Assembly: GCF_000613285.1 (NCBI RefSeq)
Contig: NZ_BAIN01000010.1
Location: 1 to 64,000, forward strand
DNA length: 64,000 nucleotides
DNA from: Acetobacter papayae JCM 25143
GTDB lineage: Bacteria > Pseudomonadota > Alphaproteobacteria > Acetobacterales > Acetobacteraceae
Direction: 5' to 3'
Position numbers and translations under genes: made by a program. Below are positions 9,565 through 19,351 of this stretch, one piece after another (within the stretch, counting starts at the first letter, position 1; every line of letters starts with the position of its first letter). The notes beneath the pieces are model-generated. The model was given only the letters and a program-made list of their open reading frames with translations, made no database searches and was not told where the DNA came from.

Positions 9565-10928
9565 GTGTTTTTCGACAGTCATTTCAATATGTTACCTGTT
9601 GAAAAACAATGGGAATACATTATCGCCCGAACACCGGCCTTCATTCGTTCTGGCCTGCGCGATATTGTACAAGAACATGGCCGTTCATGCGTACAGAGCT
9701 TTTATGCTGCCCTGATTGAACACCCTGATGCGGCAGTATTTCTTGAAAAGGACATGATTGAAAAACGCCTGAGCGGCAGCCTTCAGGCATGGCTGGAACG
9801 CCTTTTTCCCGCGCAGGAAGACGATGTACCGGAACTGATCGCCCTGCAGCAGCGGGTGGGAGAAATTCATGCCCGGCTTGAAATATCACCGGGGCTGGTT
9901 TCCTACGCGTTCTTTTTTATCAAGGTCAGCCTTGATTCCTTTATCGAGAAAAAATTCGACACTGAAAAAAACCAGATACAAGCGATCCTGTACTGTCAGT
10001 ACATGATTGATTTCGCCATGAAATACATGAACATGGCCTATAATTCCGATTTCAGGAAAAAAATAGAACAGGATCAGTCGTTCAGAATGCTCTCTCTGGG
10101 GCAGGATCTCAATTTCGAGAAAGAAACCCAGAAAACGACTTTCTTTGACTGGAGCACACAAGCTCTCTTCTGCCTGTGCGAGCAGCGCCCGGAAAATCTC
10201 CAGACCATTGGAGAATCCCAGTTCGGTTTATGGATGAGCCATAAGGGACATGGCCTGTTCAAGGGTATGGAAGACTACAACCTGCTCCAGTCCATGATCG
10301 AAAAAATAGACCAGCGTATTGATGACATTCGTAAAAACCGCGAAATACCACCCGGCTTCGCGCTTGTTCTCAAAAACAACATTTACGACCTGACCCTGCT
10401 GACAAACCGTCTGTTTCAGGGCGTGGAAGCCCTGCAAAGCGGGCTGGACCCCCTGACAAAGGCCCTGACCCGGCGTTTCCTCGATGTCGTGCTGCAAAAT
10501 GAAATCACCTTTTCGCTGACCAACGACAAGGAATTCAGCCTGATCCTGCTCGATATCGACCATTTCAAGCAGATCAACGATGAACACGGCCACCTGATCG
10601 GCGATGAAACCCTGCGGTTTATTGCTGAAATGCTGATCAACACCATCCGTAGCAACGATTTTGTTTTCCGTTATGGGGGCGAGGAATTCCTGATTGTTCT
10701 GACCGAGCGAGGCCGGAACGACGCCATGGCCTGTGCCGAGCGTATCCGCACCAATCTGGAACAATCGGTCATTACCACCTCAACAGGCAGTAAACTCCGC
10801 CTGACGGTTTCTGGGGGTGTGACAACCTTCAAGGGTGAAACCAAAATCAACACACTTGTCACGCAGGCTGACCGGGCGCTGTACGAAGCAAGGTGGCCGG
10901 GCGCAACCGTATCGTGGCTTTTGCGTAA
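9565..10928 (+). CDS. Globin-coupled sensor diguanylate cyclase (3' frame break)
   Basis: This predicted haem-based oxygen sensor makes c-di-GMP from two GTP. Residues 1 to about 160 form a sensor globin: VGEIHARLEISPG contains the expected proximal His (residue 102 from GTG 9565). A helical middle linker (about 165-290) leads to a C-terminal GGDEF domain with LILLDIDHFKQINDEHGH and the active-site motif GGEEF. RSND lies five residues upstream of GGEEF and is an RxxD inhibitory I-site, so product feedback is expected. At 10890-10892 an AAA run reads AA; restoring it gives the family ending ALYEAKVAGRNRIVAFA and a stop at 10928, whereas the uncorrected frame runs to 10947. GTG 9565 follows AAAGGGA; TTG 9547 and ATG 9589 are alternatives. 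The domain layout is that of DosC/YddV-type enzymes. Confidence 0.9.
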
Positions 10929-10998
10929 CCCGAACACTCTCGTATAACGCCCCACTGCGACATATTGTTGACATTCCACTGCTGAAACTTATCTTCCT

Positions 10999-11180
10999 GC
11001 CCGTCTGGTTCCTTGGAAGAAAACCTGTTTTCTCCCAAGGCTAAGAGGGAAGCCGGTGCAAATCCGGTGCTGTCCCCGCAACTGTAAGCGTAGAGCAGAG
11101 GCCATGAACCACTGAAGCCGCAAGCTTCGGGAAGGGGCCTTGATGCGATGACACGCAAGCCAGGAGACCTGCCAGGCAAG
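10999..11180 (+). promoter_or_regulatory. Cobalamin (B12) riboswitch aptamer
   Basis: The conserved core is present in order: GGTTCCTTGG, AGAGGGAAGCCGGTGCAAAT, CCGGTGCTGTCCCCGCAACT, GTAAGC, CACTGAAG, GGGAAGG, and the B12 box GCCAGGAGACCTGCC at 11159-11173. It lies in the 5' leader of the TonB-dependent receptor gene and should switch that gene off when adenosylcobalamin is abundant. Exact ends are approximate. Confidence 0.95.
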
Positions 11181-11200
11181 ACAGCAACCACCGGCGGGGT

Positions 11201-11240
11201 GACCGGGAAGGAGCGCATGGCGCCTGCCCGGTCTTGTCTT
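11201..11240 (+). promoter_or_regulatory. Leader hairpin downstream of the B12 aptamer
   Basis: GACCGGG pairs with CCCGGTC and the stem extends inward through AGGAGCGC and GCGCCT around ATG. TTGTCTT follows. It could be a terminator, or an alternative element of the riboswitch expression platform. Confidence 0.5.
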
Positions 11241-11283
11241 CTGCCCCTGCCGGGCATGTGCAGGCGTACCTGCCCTTTTTACC

Positions 11284-11309
11284 CCTGCCTTATTTCAGGC
11301 AGGTTTTTT
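11284..11309 (+). terminator. Terminator / Shine-Dalgarno sequestering hairpin next to the receptor ATG
   Basis: A perfect 7-bp stem, CCTGCCT and AGGCAGG, with loop TATTTC is followed by six T and then C-ATG of the receptor gene. The 3' arm holds the only purine-rich ribosome-binding candidate, so the same hairpin could stop transcription or mask translation. It is the most likely output of the riboswitch. Confidence 0.75.
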
Positions 11310-11310
11310 C

Positions 11311-13487
11311 ATGTGTTCAACATTCAGGCTTTTCTTGCCTGCGCCGCATCGCCCCGCGCGTTCGGTTCTTTACGGTCTGGCGGCCCTTGGGCTGTTCAGC
11401 GAGGTCACGCAGGCCGCAACCGCACCCAGCTCGCAGGACACGACAACACCCCACCCCAAGGCTGAGCAGCCCCCCAAAACAGAACGGATCATAGTAACCG
11501 CATCGCGCCGCAACCTCACTGGGCGTGCCGCAACCGCAAGCGAAGGCTCCATTACCGGCACGGAACTACGGCTGCGCCCTGCCTACCGCATAGGCCAGAT
11601 TCTTGAAGCTGTGCCGGGCCTTGTCGTGACATCTCATTCCGGCGAGGGCAAAGCCAACCAGTTTCTGCTGCGCGGCTTCAACCTCGATCACGGCACCGAT
11701 CTGGCCAGTTTTGTGGATGACATGCCCATAAACGGGGTCAGCAACGCACATGGTCAGGGCTATACGGACCTGAATTTTCTCATTCCCGAAACACTCAGCG
11801 GCGTCGATTATACCAAAGGACCTTTCCACGCGAATATTGGCGATTTCGGGGTCGCGGGGTCAGACCATATGAAGCTGGCCTCCGAGATCCCGCGTGAAAT
11901 CACGCTCAGTGCCGGCACTCTGGGCGACTACCGGGCCTATGCAGGTGGCACGGTGCATATGGCCAATGGCGACAGATGGGTAAATGCAGGCAATATCTCC
12001 CACGCCGATGGCCCATGGCGTTACCCTGATAATGCCCGCGCCATCCGCGCCATGAGCCGCTACACCCATGGTTCAGACCGCAAGGGCTTTGATATTACGG
12101 GCATGTTTTACCGTGGCCAGTGGCGCGCCACCAACGATCAGCCTCTCGAAGCCATACAGAACGGCATGATAGACCGCTTTGGCTCGCTCGACCCGACCGA
12201 TGGCGGTTTTTCAGAACGCTACAGCCTGTCCGCACACCAGCATATGAGCGGAGAAAACTGGAACTGGGTCAACAGCGCCTTTGTCGTTCATGATCGCCTG
12301 ACCCTGTGGAACAACTTTACCCACTACCTTGATGACCCCGTGCATGGCGACCAGCAGGCGCAGGACGAAACCCGCACCACCCTTGGCGGCAGCAGCGCCT
12401 ATACCCGCCATGACAGGCTGGCGCAGTTTCTGAGCGACACCACCGTGGGCGTACAAGGCCGTTACGATTTCCTGTATGTTGACCGCCGCCATACCGAACA
12501 GCGCCGGACCCTGCCTGACTGCTCTTCAAGCGTGGGGCATTATGTGTGCAATGCGGACAATATTTCCCTTGGGGCTGTGGGCCTGTACATCCAAAACACC
12601 CTGCACTGGACTTCATGGTTCCGCACCGTTATCGGCCTACGGGAAGATTATCAGGGTGGTGTGGACAATAATCTGGTCGATGGCAGCGCAACCCATGCAA
12701 GCCAGTGGCTGTTCCAGCCCAAAGGCAGCCTGATCTTTGGGCCTTGGAAAAAATCGGAACTCTATCTGAGCGCGGGCAAGGGGTATCATTCAAACGACTT
12801 CCGCTCGGTTTCCGGTTCTTACTCAGTCGATAAATTCGCCGCCGGTTCCGTTTCCGTGCCGCTGATGACAGAAGCTATCAGCGGAGAAGTCGGGATCAGA
12901 AGCACGCCCCTATCTCACCTGAACGTGCAGGTAGCGGCCTTTATCATCGATTTCGCCTCTGAACTCAGTTACGATGGCGATGCAGGGGTAACCTCTCCCG
13001 GCCCGGCCAGCCGGCGGCAGGGTGTCGAATTTTCCGCCCAGTACAATCCCCTGCCCTGGATCGAACTCAACACGGACCTGTCCTTCGCCAAGGCCCGCTA
13101 CCGCACAAACGACCCGCAGGCTTACGGTATTGACGGCGTGTATGTCAGCAACGCGCCGGACTTTGTCTGGTCGTTTGGCCTGCTCGTGGATACGCATAAA
13201 CACTGGTATGGCGGGTTGCAGGTGCGCTGGCTGGAGGATACGCCCTTATCGAGGATAACTCCCTGCGTTCACCCGGCTACAAGGAAGTCAACATCAATGC
13301 CGGGTACCGCTTCACACCCCGCCTGAAGCTGGAACTCAGTATTTTCAACCTGACCAACAGCCACGCTTTTGCAGCCCAATATGCGTATGACTACCGCCTG
13401 ACCCCGACCTCCGCCGTCTCGACGGGGGCCACCGGCCATGCGCTTGAACCCACATCGGCAAGGCTTGCGATTACCGCGGGCTTCTGA
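11311..13487 (+). CDS. TonB-dependent outer-membrane receptor under B12 riboswitch control (one frame break)
   Basis: A predicted outer-membrane, TonB-energised importer of about 725 residues. A signal peptide (residues 1 to about 35) precedes a TonB-box-like stretch ERIIVTASRR. The plug domain includes ILEAVPGLVV and NQFLLRGFNLDHGTD. Alternating hydrophobic strands typical of a 22-strand barrel follow. At 13233-13234 a GGG run reads GG; after repair the frame continues GYALIEDNSLRSPGYKEVNI and ends LAITAGF at 13487, with the C-terminal Phe usual for outer-membrane barrels. The riboswitch implies a cobalamin, cobinamide or cobalt-chelate substrate, but the plug is not an obvious BtuB match and no btuC/D/F genes are nearby. 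Substrate is therefore inferred from regulation only. Confidence 0.88.
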
Positions 13488-13525
13488 AAAGAAAAACGCC
13501 CTGCCCGGTTTTTCCGGACAGAGCG
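13487..13525 (-). terminator. Intrinsic terminator of the flgF-flgK-flgL operon
   Basis: Read on the minus strand, CGCTCTGTCCGG pairs with CCGGGCAGGGCG (two G-U pairs) around a short A-rich loop, then TTTTTCTTTT. On the plus strand the wobble positions become C-A mismatches, so it works best for flgL transcripts. Confidence 0.8.
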
Positions 13526-13581
13526 TATAGTCCTGCGCACACCGCACGCCAGCAAAGTGGCCGTGCGGGTAGAAAACAGTC

Positions 13582-14663
13582 TTAGAGGTAGCTTGCCAGC
13601 GACATGTTCTTCATGTCCGCCACAAGGGTAAAGGAAGCCTCAAGCTGGGTTTTCAGCGTGGTCGTAGCCGTAATGGCCGAAGCAGCATCCGCGTCACGCG
13701 CATCGGAAAGCTGTGTCTTCAGCATCGTGGTGACGCTGGTCAGCATGGTTGAGCGTGTTGTCAGCGCGCTTTGCTGCACGCCCACCTGCGCTTCCATATC
13801 GGTCAACTGCCCGACAGTCGTGTTCAGCGACGTGTTAAGCTTCGTCACCAGATCGGTATAGCCGGGGGTTTCAGACGACATCCCACCCATAGAGGCCACA
13901 ACCATAAGATCGCTCATCAGATCGCGGATGGGAGAACCCGTAGAGGTTGAGGAGGCTGAAGAGGTGGTGGAGCTTTGCGTTGCCACCAGCCCGACCTTGG
14001 AACTGGTCGTGCTCATGACCACCGATGCCTGAAGAGACGCCGCCGTGGTGGCGGAAACCGACAGGTTGGACGAGAAAACCGAGGTCCCGGCCGTGTTGCT
14101 GCTGGCAGCCGTTGTAGCCGCAGCCAGCACCGAATCAACATTGGAATCAGTCAGACCGCTCACAGCCGAGGCAATTGAGGTTGCCATGGTGCTGCTACCG
14201 ATATTGCTAGCGTCTGTCACCGGGGCTTCCGTCCCGTCCTGCCCGGCAAAGATGTAGGTAGAGCCGCTCTGCGTGTTCAGCGCGGTCCCCAGTTCCGACA
14301 GCAGGCCTTTGGCCTGTTCCACCACGGTTGCAACGGCGGTAGCGGAACTTGTGCCCGTAACGCTTGTCAGACTGGTGGAGAGTGTCTGCGCCAGACTGAC
14401 GATCTGCTTCATCGTGGTGTCGGTAATGGACAGGTTTGTCTGCGTATTGGTGATGTTGGTCTGCCAGGACGCAACCTGCGTAATCTTGGGGTTCAGGCTG
14501 ATGGCCGTCTGCGGGAATCGCCCACGCCCGCATAGGTTTCAGCCAGCGTGCCAGCAGAGGTCTGCCAGCTATTCTGCTGCTGCTGCAGAGTGATGTTGTC
14601 GATGGCCGCATTGAGAATGATGGATGCGCCGTCACCACCGTACTGACCGATTGTCGTGCTCAT
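13582..14663 (-). CDS. flgL: Flagellar hook-filament junction protein FlgL (one frame break)
   Basis: Hook-associated protein 3 joins the hook and filament outside the cell. The N-terminus (MSTTIGQYGGDGASIILNAA) and ITNTQTNLSITDTTM resemble the flagellin-like N-terminal helices. The C-terminal helices contain a Leu/Thr heptad pattern ending MKNMSLASYL. The middle is Ser/Thr/Ala-rich. At about 14511 a CC pair reads C on the coding strand; restoring it joins GVGDSR to QTAISLNPKITQVASW. The repaired length is about 360 residues. The start ATG at 14661-14663 follows AGGAG. It is 21 bases after flgK, so the two are co-transcribed. Assignment rests on order and architecture as much as motifs. Confidence 0.85.
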
Positions 14664-14684
14664 GCTCTTCTCTCCTGCCCGGCC

Positions 14685-16265
14685 TTAGCTGATCGCACTC
14701 ATCAGCGCTTCAAACATCGTCTGAACCGTGCTGATGATTTTTGCATTGGCGGTGAAGGAATTCTGCAAGGTCACCACCTTGGCCATTTCATTATTCACAT
14801 TCACCCCGGACACATTGGCGACCTGTGCGGAAAGGGTTGTCTGCACATAAGTAGCGGAGGTGAGGTTGCTGCTCGCATCCGAAATGGTCGCGCCCTGATT
14901 GGAGGTCAGGGTTGTTGCAAGGGCAACGAGCCCCTGCGAGCCGGTATAACCGGTGGACTGGCTGCCATCCGGGCCAAGGCCGCTGGTCGGCGCGGCAAGG
15001 GAGCCCGAAACATAGGTCGAAGACGTGCCAAAGGCATCGCTCAGCACCGTGGTGGCCAGCGTGGTGTCACCATCCGTCGCCAGCGAGGACGGATCATCCG
15101 TGTAGGTGCTGCTGACGCTAAGCTGTGAAGACAGACCAACCAGCCCGGTCGGGGCATCCTTGGTGGCCTGTGTCGGGTCGGTGGTGGTGACCGTGCCAGA
15201 GGCATTGGTGGTGGAGGCTGCCGTGCCGTTCGTAAACAGTGCCATGCCCGCGCTGGAGAAGCGGTTCATCAGCGTATAGGAGAACGAATCGAGCTGCGCC
15301 TGCATCTGCGGGTAGGTCTGATCACGCAGGGTGATGTTGGCCCCCAGCGTGCCCCCGGTCAGATGCGAGGTAATATCCTTGCCGTTGAGCGTAATGGCGG
15401 GCACGCCACCAGAGGTGGTGATACCATCCGCCGTAACCCCGGTTGCGGAATAATACATGGACGAGGTCAGCGTGGTGTCTTCAGTCGTCAGCGGCCATGT
15501 GCTGCTGGGCAGGGTTACCGAGCTGTCATCAAGCCCGGTCTGATCGGGGCGGGTCGGGAGCTGCGTGCCATCATCCGTGGTCACGATCATGTCGCCATTC
15601 GACTTCTCGGTGTAGGAGACCGACACCTCGGAGGACAGGCTGGACATGATGCCAAGACGCTGGTTTTCGAGGGCGGAGGTATCGCCACCAACGATCTTCA
15701 GCTTGACGATCTGCTGTGAAATTTCACCGATCTGGGTCAGGTCGGTGTTGATGGTGGAAACCGAGGCGCTGATATTGTCCTGCGTGGCCTGACGCTGCTG
15801 CGTGTAGGTGGAGGCCAGCGTGTGGATTGTATCGACCAGCGAGTTGGCATCCGAAATCACGGTGGACTGCGCTGCACTCGACTGCGGGGTGGAAGTGAGT
15901 GAGGTCAGCGCGGTCTGAACATTGCCAAGCTCATCGGCCAGCGTGGCAGTGCTGCCAGAATCGGCAGAGGTAGACCCCTGCACGGACGAGACAGCAGCCA
16001 GCGAGTTGCTCGTAGCCGTATAGGCGGCCACCTTGGCATTCTGGGTATACAGCGAGGATTGCAGGGCCGTGTTGATATTTAGCTGCGTGTTGCCCACACG
16101 CACACCGTTACCTTGCCCGGACACAACACTGGAATACAGCGTGGCGGTTTCGCTCACGTAACCCGATGTGCTGGAATTGGCGACGTTGTTGGACGTTATG
16201 GCGTATTCGCTCGAAATCGCGTTCAGACCACTGGTGGCGATTGATAACGACGATATCAGATCCAT
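14685..16265 (-). CDS. flgK: Flagellar hook-associated protein FlgK
   Basis: Hook-associated protein 1, the first layer of the hook-filament junction. From ATG 16265 the protein is 526 residues. It starts MDLISSLSIATSGLNAISSE and NNVANSSTSGYVSE, the rod/hook N-terminal motif, and ends with a helical segment (NEMAKVVTLQNSFTANAKII) that matches the axial-protein C-terminus. The middle is Ser/Thr-rich. A longer open frame reaches 16403, but GGGGAA just upstream and the family N-terminus support 16265. Intact, unlike flgL downstream. Confidence 0.92.
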   Translation of the reverse strand: MDLISSLSIATSGLNAISSEYAITSNNVANSSTSGYVSETATLYSSVVSGQGNGVRVGNTQLNINTALQSSLYTQNAKVAAYTATSNSLAAVSSVQGSTSADSGSTATLADELGNVQTALTSLTSTPQSSAAQSTVISDANSLVDTIHTLASTYTQQRQATQDNISASVSTINTDLTQIGEISQQIVKLKIVGGDTSALENQRLGIMSSLSSEVSVSYTEKSNGDMIVTTDDGTQLPTRPDQTGLDDSSVTLPSSTWPLTTEDTTLTSSMYYSATGVTADGITTSGGVPAITLNGKDITSHLTGGTLGANITLRDQTYPQMQAQLDSFSYTLMNRFSSAGMALFTNGTAASTTNASGTVTTTDPTQATKDAPTGLVGLSSQLSVSSTYTDDPSSLATDGDTTLATTVLSDAFGTSSTYVSGSLAAPTSGLGPDGSQSTGYTGSQGLVALATTLTSNQGATISDASSNLTSATYVQTTLSAQVANVSGVNVNNEMAKVVTLQNSFTANAKIISTVQTMFEALMSAIS

Positions 16266-16424
16266 ACGCTCATTCCCCGCGTGTATGCCGTTTGCCTGCC
16301 GAACCTGCCTGCCACACACATGAGCGGCTGATATCATCAGACGTTTGTATGAAAATCGGTAGTCGGAAATAGTTTCAAAAAGGTTACCCGAGCAGGCTTT
16401 CACCCGCCTCAGCCCATGACAACA

Positions 16425-17174
16425 TCAGGACGAAGAGGAAGGATCAGCAGTAATCTTATCTATGGCGGTCTGCTGCCGGGTGGATTCGGTCTGGATCAAC
16501 TGAAAGGTCAGGTCGTAATCGCGCTGGATTTCCACCATGCGGGTTGTTTCACCCACGGCGTTGACATTGCTGCTTTCCAGCATGCCCTGACGGATTTCCT
16601 TGCGTGCGACTTCATGCGTCTGGGTCGTGGGTTTGAGCAGATAGGCCCCTTCAGGCGTCAGGGTATTGACGTTATCCACCGTTACCAGACCGATGGTGCC
16701 GATTGCGCCATTCTGGGTGGAAATGGTCCCATCCGAGGAAACAGAGAGAATATCATCCTCCAGCCGGATAACCAGATTCTGGTTCTGCCTATCCAGCACG
16801 GGGTTACCTGAACCATCCACAATGGTGCCGTCCATACGACGGCTGAACTGGCCGTTGCGCGTCAGACGAATACCCTGCGTGGTGCGAACGGCAAAATACC
16901 CTTCACCATTAATGGCGAAATCGGTCTGGTTGCCCGTGGTCCGCATCTGCCCCTGAAGGTGATCCTGATACGTTGCCTGATCCTGCGTGTAGGCTTCTTC
17001 CTTGCCACCCGCGACGGTATTGGCCTCTTTCTGCTTCACCACATATTGCGAAAAAAGCTCACGGCTGGCCTTGAAGCCATCCGTGCTGGCATTGGCTAGG
17101 TTGTTGGCCGTCACATCCAGCGCGCGTGTCAGCGTATCGATACGAGACAATGCAATATAGGTTGTGTTGTCCAT
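16425..17174 (-). CDS. flgF: Flagellar proximal rod protein FlgF
   Basis: A 249-residue axial rod component exported by the flagellar type III system. The N-terminus (IALSRIDTLTRALDVTANN, then LANASTDGFKASRE) is the rod signature, the central part has FAINGEGYFAVRT and YTQDQATYQD, and the C-terminus (VNAVGETTRMVEIQRDYDL) is the second axial helix motif. It begins a minus-strand operon with flgK and flgL and is divergent from flgG. A rod gene is thus transcribed together with the junction genes. Confidence 0.92.
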   Translation of the reverse strand: MDNTTYIALSRIDTLTRALDVTANNLANASTDGFKASRELFSQYVVKQKEANTVAGGKEEAYTQDQATYQDHLQGQMRTTGNQTDFAINGEGYFAVRTTQGIRLTRNGQFSRRMDGTIVDGSGNPVLDRQNQNLVIRLEDDILSVSSDGTISTQNGAIGTIGLVTVDNVNTLTPEGAYLLKPTTQTHEVARKEIRQGMLESSNVNAVGETTRMVEIQRDYDLTFQLIQTESTRQQTAIDKITADPSSSS

Positions 17175-17507
17175 GGGAACCCAGCCTCACGCACCAGAAA
17201 TATTATGGAGTAGCGGCCCGCTCTCGCCCGTTCAATGAAGCAGACCTGTTCTGCCTTACATATATCGAATCACGGACACGGGAGCAATATGAACACGCAC
17301 CCCTCGGGTTCGGGTAGACAGCCACATCATTAAACCCTCATGTCAGCCGCAAATAGAGCTTGCCATGGCTGGCCCATAGCCTTACCTGTAGGCTAGAACA
17401 GGATATGACGCAGGATTGATCCCGCGATGTGTCCGTATACCGAAGACCCCATCCGTTAAAATATGGGGTGGCCGCACACCAAGGCACACCCGGAGGACTG
17501 TCATCCC
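17175..17507. other. Divergent flgF / flgG promoter region
   Basis: 333 bases without a supported gene. It must hold promoters for flgF (minus) and flgG (plus). I see TTAAACC at 17330-17336, which is only a partial CtrA-like match, and no convincing sigma-28 or sigma-54 consensus. A strong CGGAGGA ribosome site for flgG lies at 17491-17497. Confidence 0.5.
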
Positions 17508-18296
17508 ATGATGCGTTCCCTTGACATCGCCGGCACGGGCATGCAGGCCCAGACGACGAACGTCGATACCATCGCGAACAACATCGCCAACATGACCACC
17601 ACCGGCTATAAACGTCGGCGTGCGGAATTTCAGGATCTGATCTATCAGGACCTGCGCCGCGCGGGCACCATGAGTTCCGATACGGGCGACCTTGTTCCCG
17701 CTGGTGCGCAGTTGGGCCTTGGTGTCCGTACGGCTGGTATTTACCGCATTAACGAACAGGGCACGCTGGACCAGACAGGCAACTCGCTTGATATGGCCAT
17801 CGAAGGCCGTGGCTACTTCCGTGTCACGCTGCCTTCGGGCGAATATGCCTACACCCGTGACGGCACCTTCTCCCTTTCGCAGGACGGCACCATCGTCAGT
17901 GCGGACGGCTACCCGCTTTCGCCCAATATCTCGCTGCCGAACAACGCCGAGAACATCACGGTGGATCAGAGCGGGCAGGTGCAGTACACGATTTCGGGCC
18001 AGACAACGGCTCAGGTAGCCGGGCAGATTCAGCTCGCCACCTTCCAGAACGAAAACGGTCTGGCCGCCATGGGGCAGAACCTGTTCACGGAAACAACCTC
18101 CTCGGGCACGGCAAACCTCGGCACCCCTCAGAGCGTGGGCTACGGCTCGCTCCGTCAGGGGTTTGTTGAAGAATCGTCGGTCAACGTTGTGACGGAAATC
18201 ACCAACCTGATCAGTGCGCAGCGTGCCTATGAAATGAACAGCAAGGTCATCACAGCGGCTGACCAGATGCTCCAGACGCTGACAGGCCTGAAATAA
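17508..18296 (+). CDS. flgG: Flagellar distal rod protein FlgG
   Basis: A 262-residue distal rod protein, the drive-shaft segment passing the P and L rings. It starts MMRSLDIAGTGMQAQTTNVD and has NNIANMTTTGYKRRRAEFQD, DMAIEGRGYFRVTLPSGEYA and the C-terminal EITNLISAQRAYEMNSKVI, all diagnostic. The first ATG is preceded by CGGAGGA. flgA follows four bases downstream and flgH next, so rod and L-ring assembly genes are co-expressed. Confidence 0.97.
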   Translation: MMRSLDIAGTGMQAQTTNVDTIANNIANMTTTGYKRRRAEFQDLIYQDLRRAGTMSSDTGDLVPAGAQLGLGVRTAGIYRINEQGTLDQTGNSLDMAIEGRGYFRVTLPSGEYAYTRDGTFSLSQDGTIVSADGYPLSPNISLPNNAENITVDQSGQVQYTISGQTTAQVAGQIQLATFQNENGLAAMGQNLFTETTSSGTANLGTPQSVGYGSLRQGFVEESSVNVVTEITNLISAQRAYEMNSKVITAADQMLQTLTGLK

Positions 18297-18300
18297 GGTC

Positions 18301-19299
18301 ATGAATGTGAGGGCGGTCATCGGGCTACTGGTCGCGGCGGGGTGCATGGCGTGTTCCATCCCTGCCGCCAAAGCCGCCACCCTCAAGACCACCTCCATCA
18401 TTACCGCTGGCACCGTCCGCCTTTCAGACCTGTTTGCCGATCTGGAACCGGGGCAGGATCGGGTGCTTGGCCCGGCTCCAGCGCCGGGCTCCAGCATTCA
18501 GGTTGGTGGCGGACAGCTTCTGGCCATTGCCGACCAGTATGGCGTGGACTGGCTGGACCAGTCCGCCAGCGCTCAGGTCACCATCACCCGTGCCGGGCGT
18601 ATGCTGGACAAGGATTATTTCATCAATCTTGTCCGCCAGAACCTGCCTGATACCGGGGGTGGCCCGGTTTCGGTCGATCTGATCGACTTTCACCCTATTG
18701 CTGTCCCGCCGGATGACCCAAAGCCCGTCACCCTGTCGGACCTCAACTGGGACCCCCGGAGCGGGCGCTTTACAGCCACCATCTACCGCACACAGACCAC
18801 CGGTGATTCCACGCAGGATTCCTACCTGCTGGCTGGCACAGTCCATGCCGCCCGCCGCGTTCTGGTCTTTTCCCACGCCCTGCAGCCCGGCAGTGTTGTA
18901 TCCATGGCGGATGTCAGCATGAACGACGCCTATACCGGCCGCGCGCAGGACCGCACCTACACGGATGAAGCCGATATAGACGGTATGACCCTGACCCACG
19001 CTGTCATGGCGGGAGACGCCGTGCAGGAACGCGACCTGCACCGCACGGTCGTTGTCCATAAGGGCGATCCGGTGCTGATTGTTTTTACCGCACCGGGCCT
19101 GCACCTGACCGCCAGCGGCAGGGCAATAGAAGATGGCGGTGTGGGGCAATATGTGCGCGTGCTTAATCTTGCCAGCAACATGATTATCACGGGGCGACCC
19201 AATAATGCTTCTGAAGTCATTGTCGAGGCCGGTTCCAGCGGCATGCCTTCAGACGCCGCGACCCTGCGCCGCCTGACCACTTCATCTCGTGGCGGCTAA
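18301..19299 (+). CDS. flgA: Flagellar P-ring assembly chaperone FlgA
   Basis: A 332-residue periplasmic chaperone for FlgI. The N-terminal signal peptide has a hydrophobic core VIGLLVAAGCMACSI and a cleavage-type AAKAA. The C-terminal SAF-like domain includes ALQPGSVVSMADV, AVMAGDAVQERDL and VRVLNLASNMIITGRP, the standard FlgA tail. Longer than enterobacterial FlgA because of an extended N-terminal region, as in other alphaproteobacteria. It lies between flgG and flgH. Confidence 0.92.
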   Translation: MNVRAVIGLLVAAGCMACSIPAAKAATLKTTSIITAGTVRLSDLFADLEPGQDRVLGPAPAPGSSIQVGGGQLLAIADQYGVDWLDQSASAQVTITRAGRMLDKDYFINLVRQNLPDTGGGPVSVDLIDFHPIAVPPDDPKPVTLSDLNWDPRSGRFTATIYRTQTTGDSTQDSYLLAGTVHAARRVLVFSHALQPGSVVSMADVSMNDAYTGRAQDRTYTDEADIDGMTLTHAVMAGDAVQERDLHRTVVVHKGDPVLIVFTAPGLHLTASGRAIEDGGVGQYVRVLNLASNMIITGRPNNASEVIVEAGSSGMPSDAATLRRLTTSSRGG

Positions 19300-19351
19300 G
19301 GAGCGGATGTTTCTGTCCGGTAACACATCAATGCGCTGGAGTTTTAGTTTG

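Noticed and set aside
14685-16403. Longer FlgK start at 16403
   Set aside because: The extra 46 residues lack conservation features, and the FlgK N-terminal motif starts exactly at 16265 behind a ribosome site.
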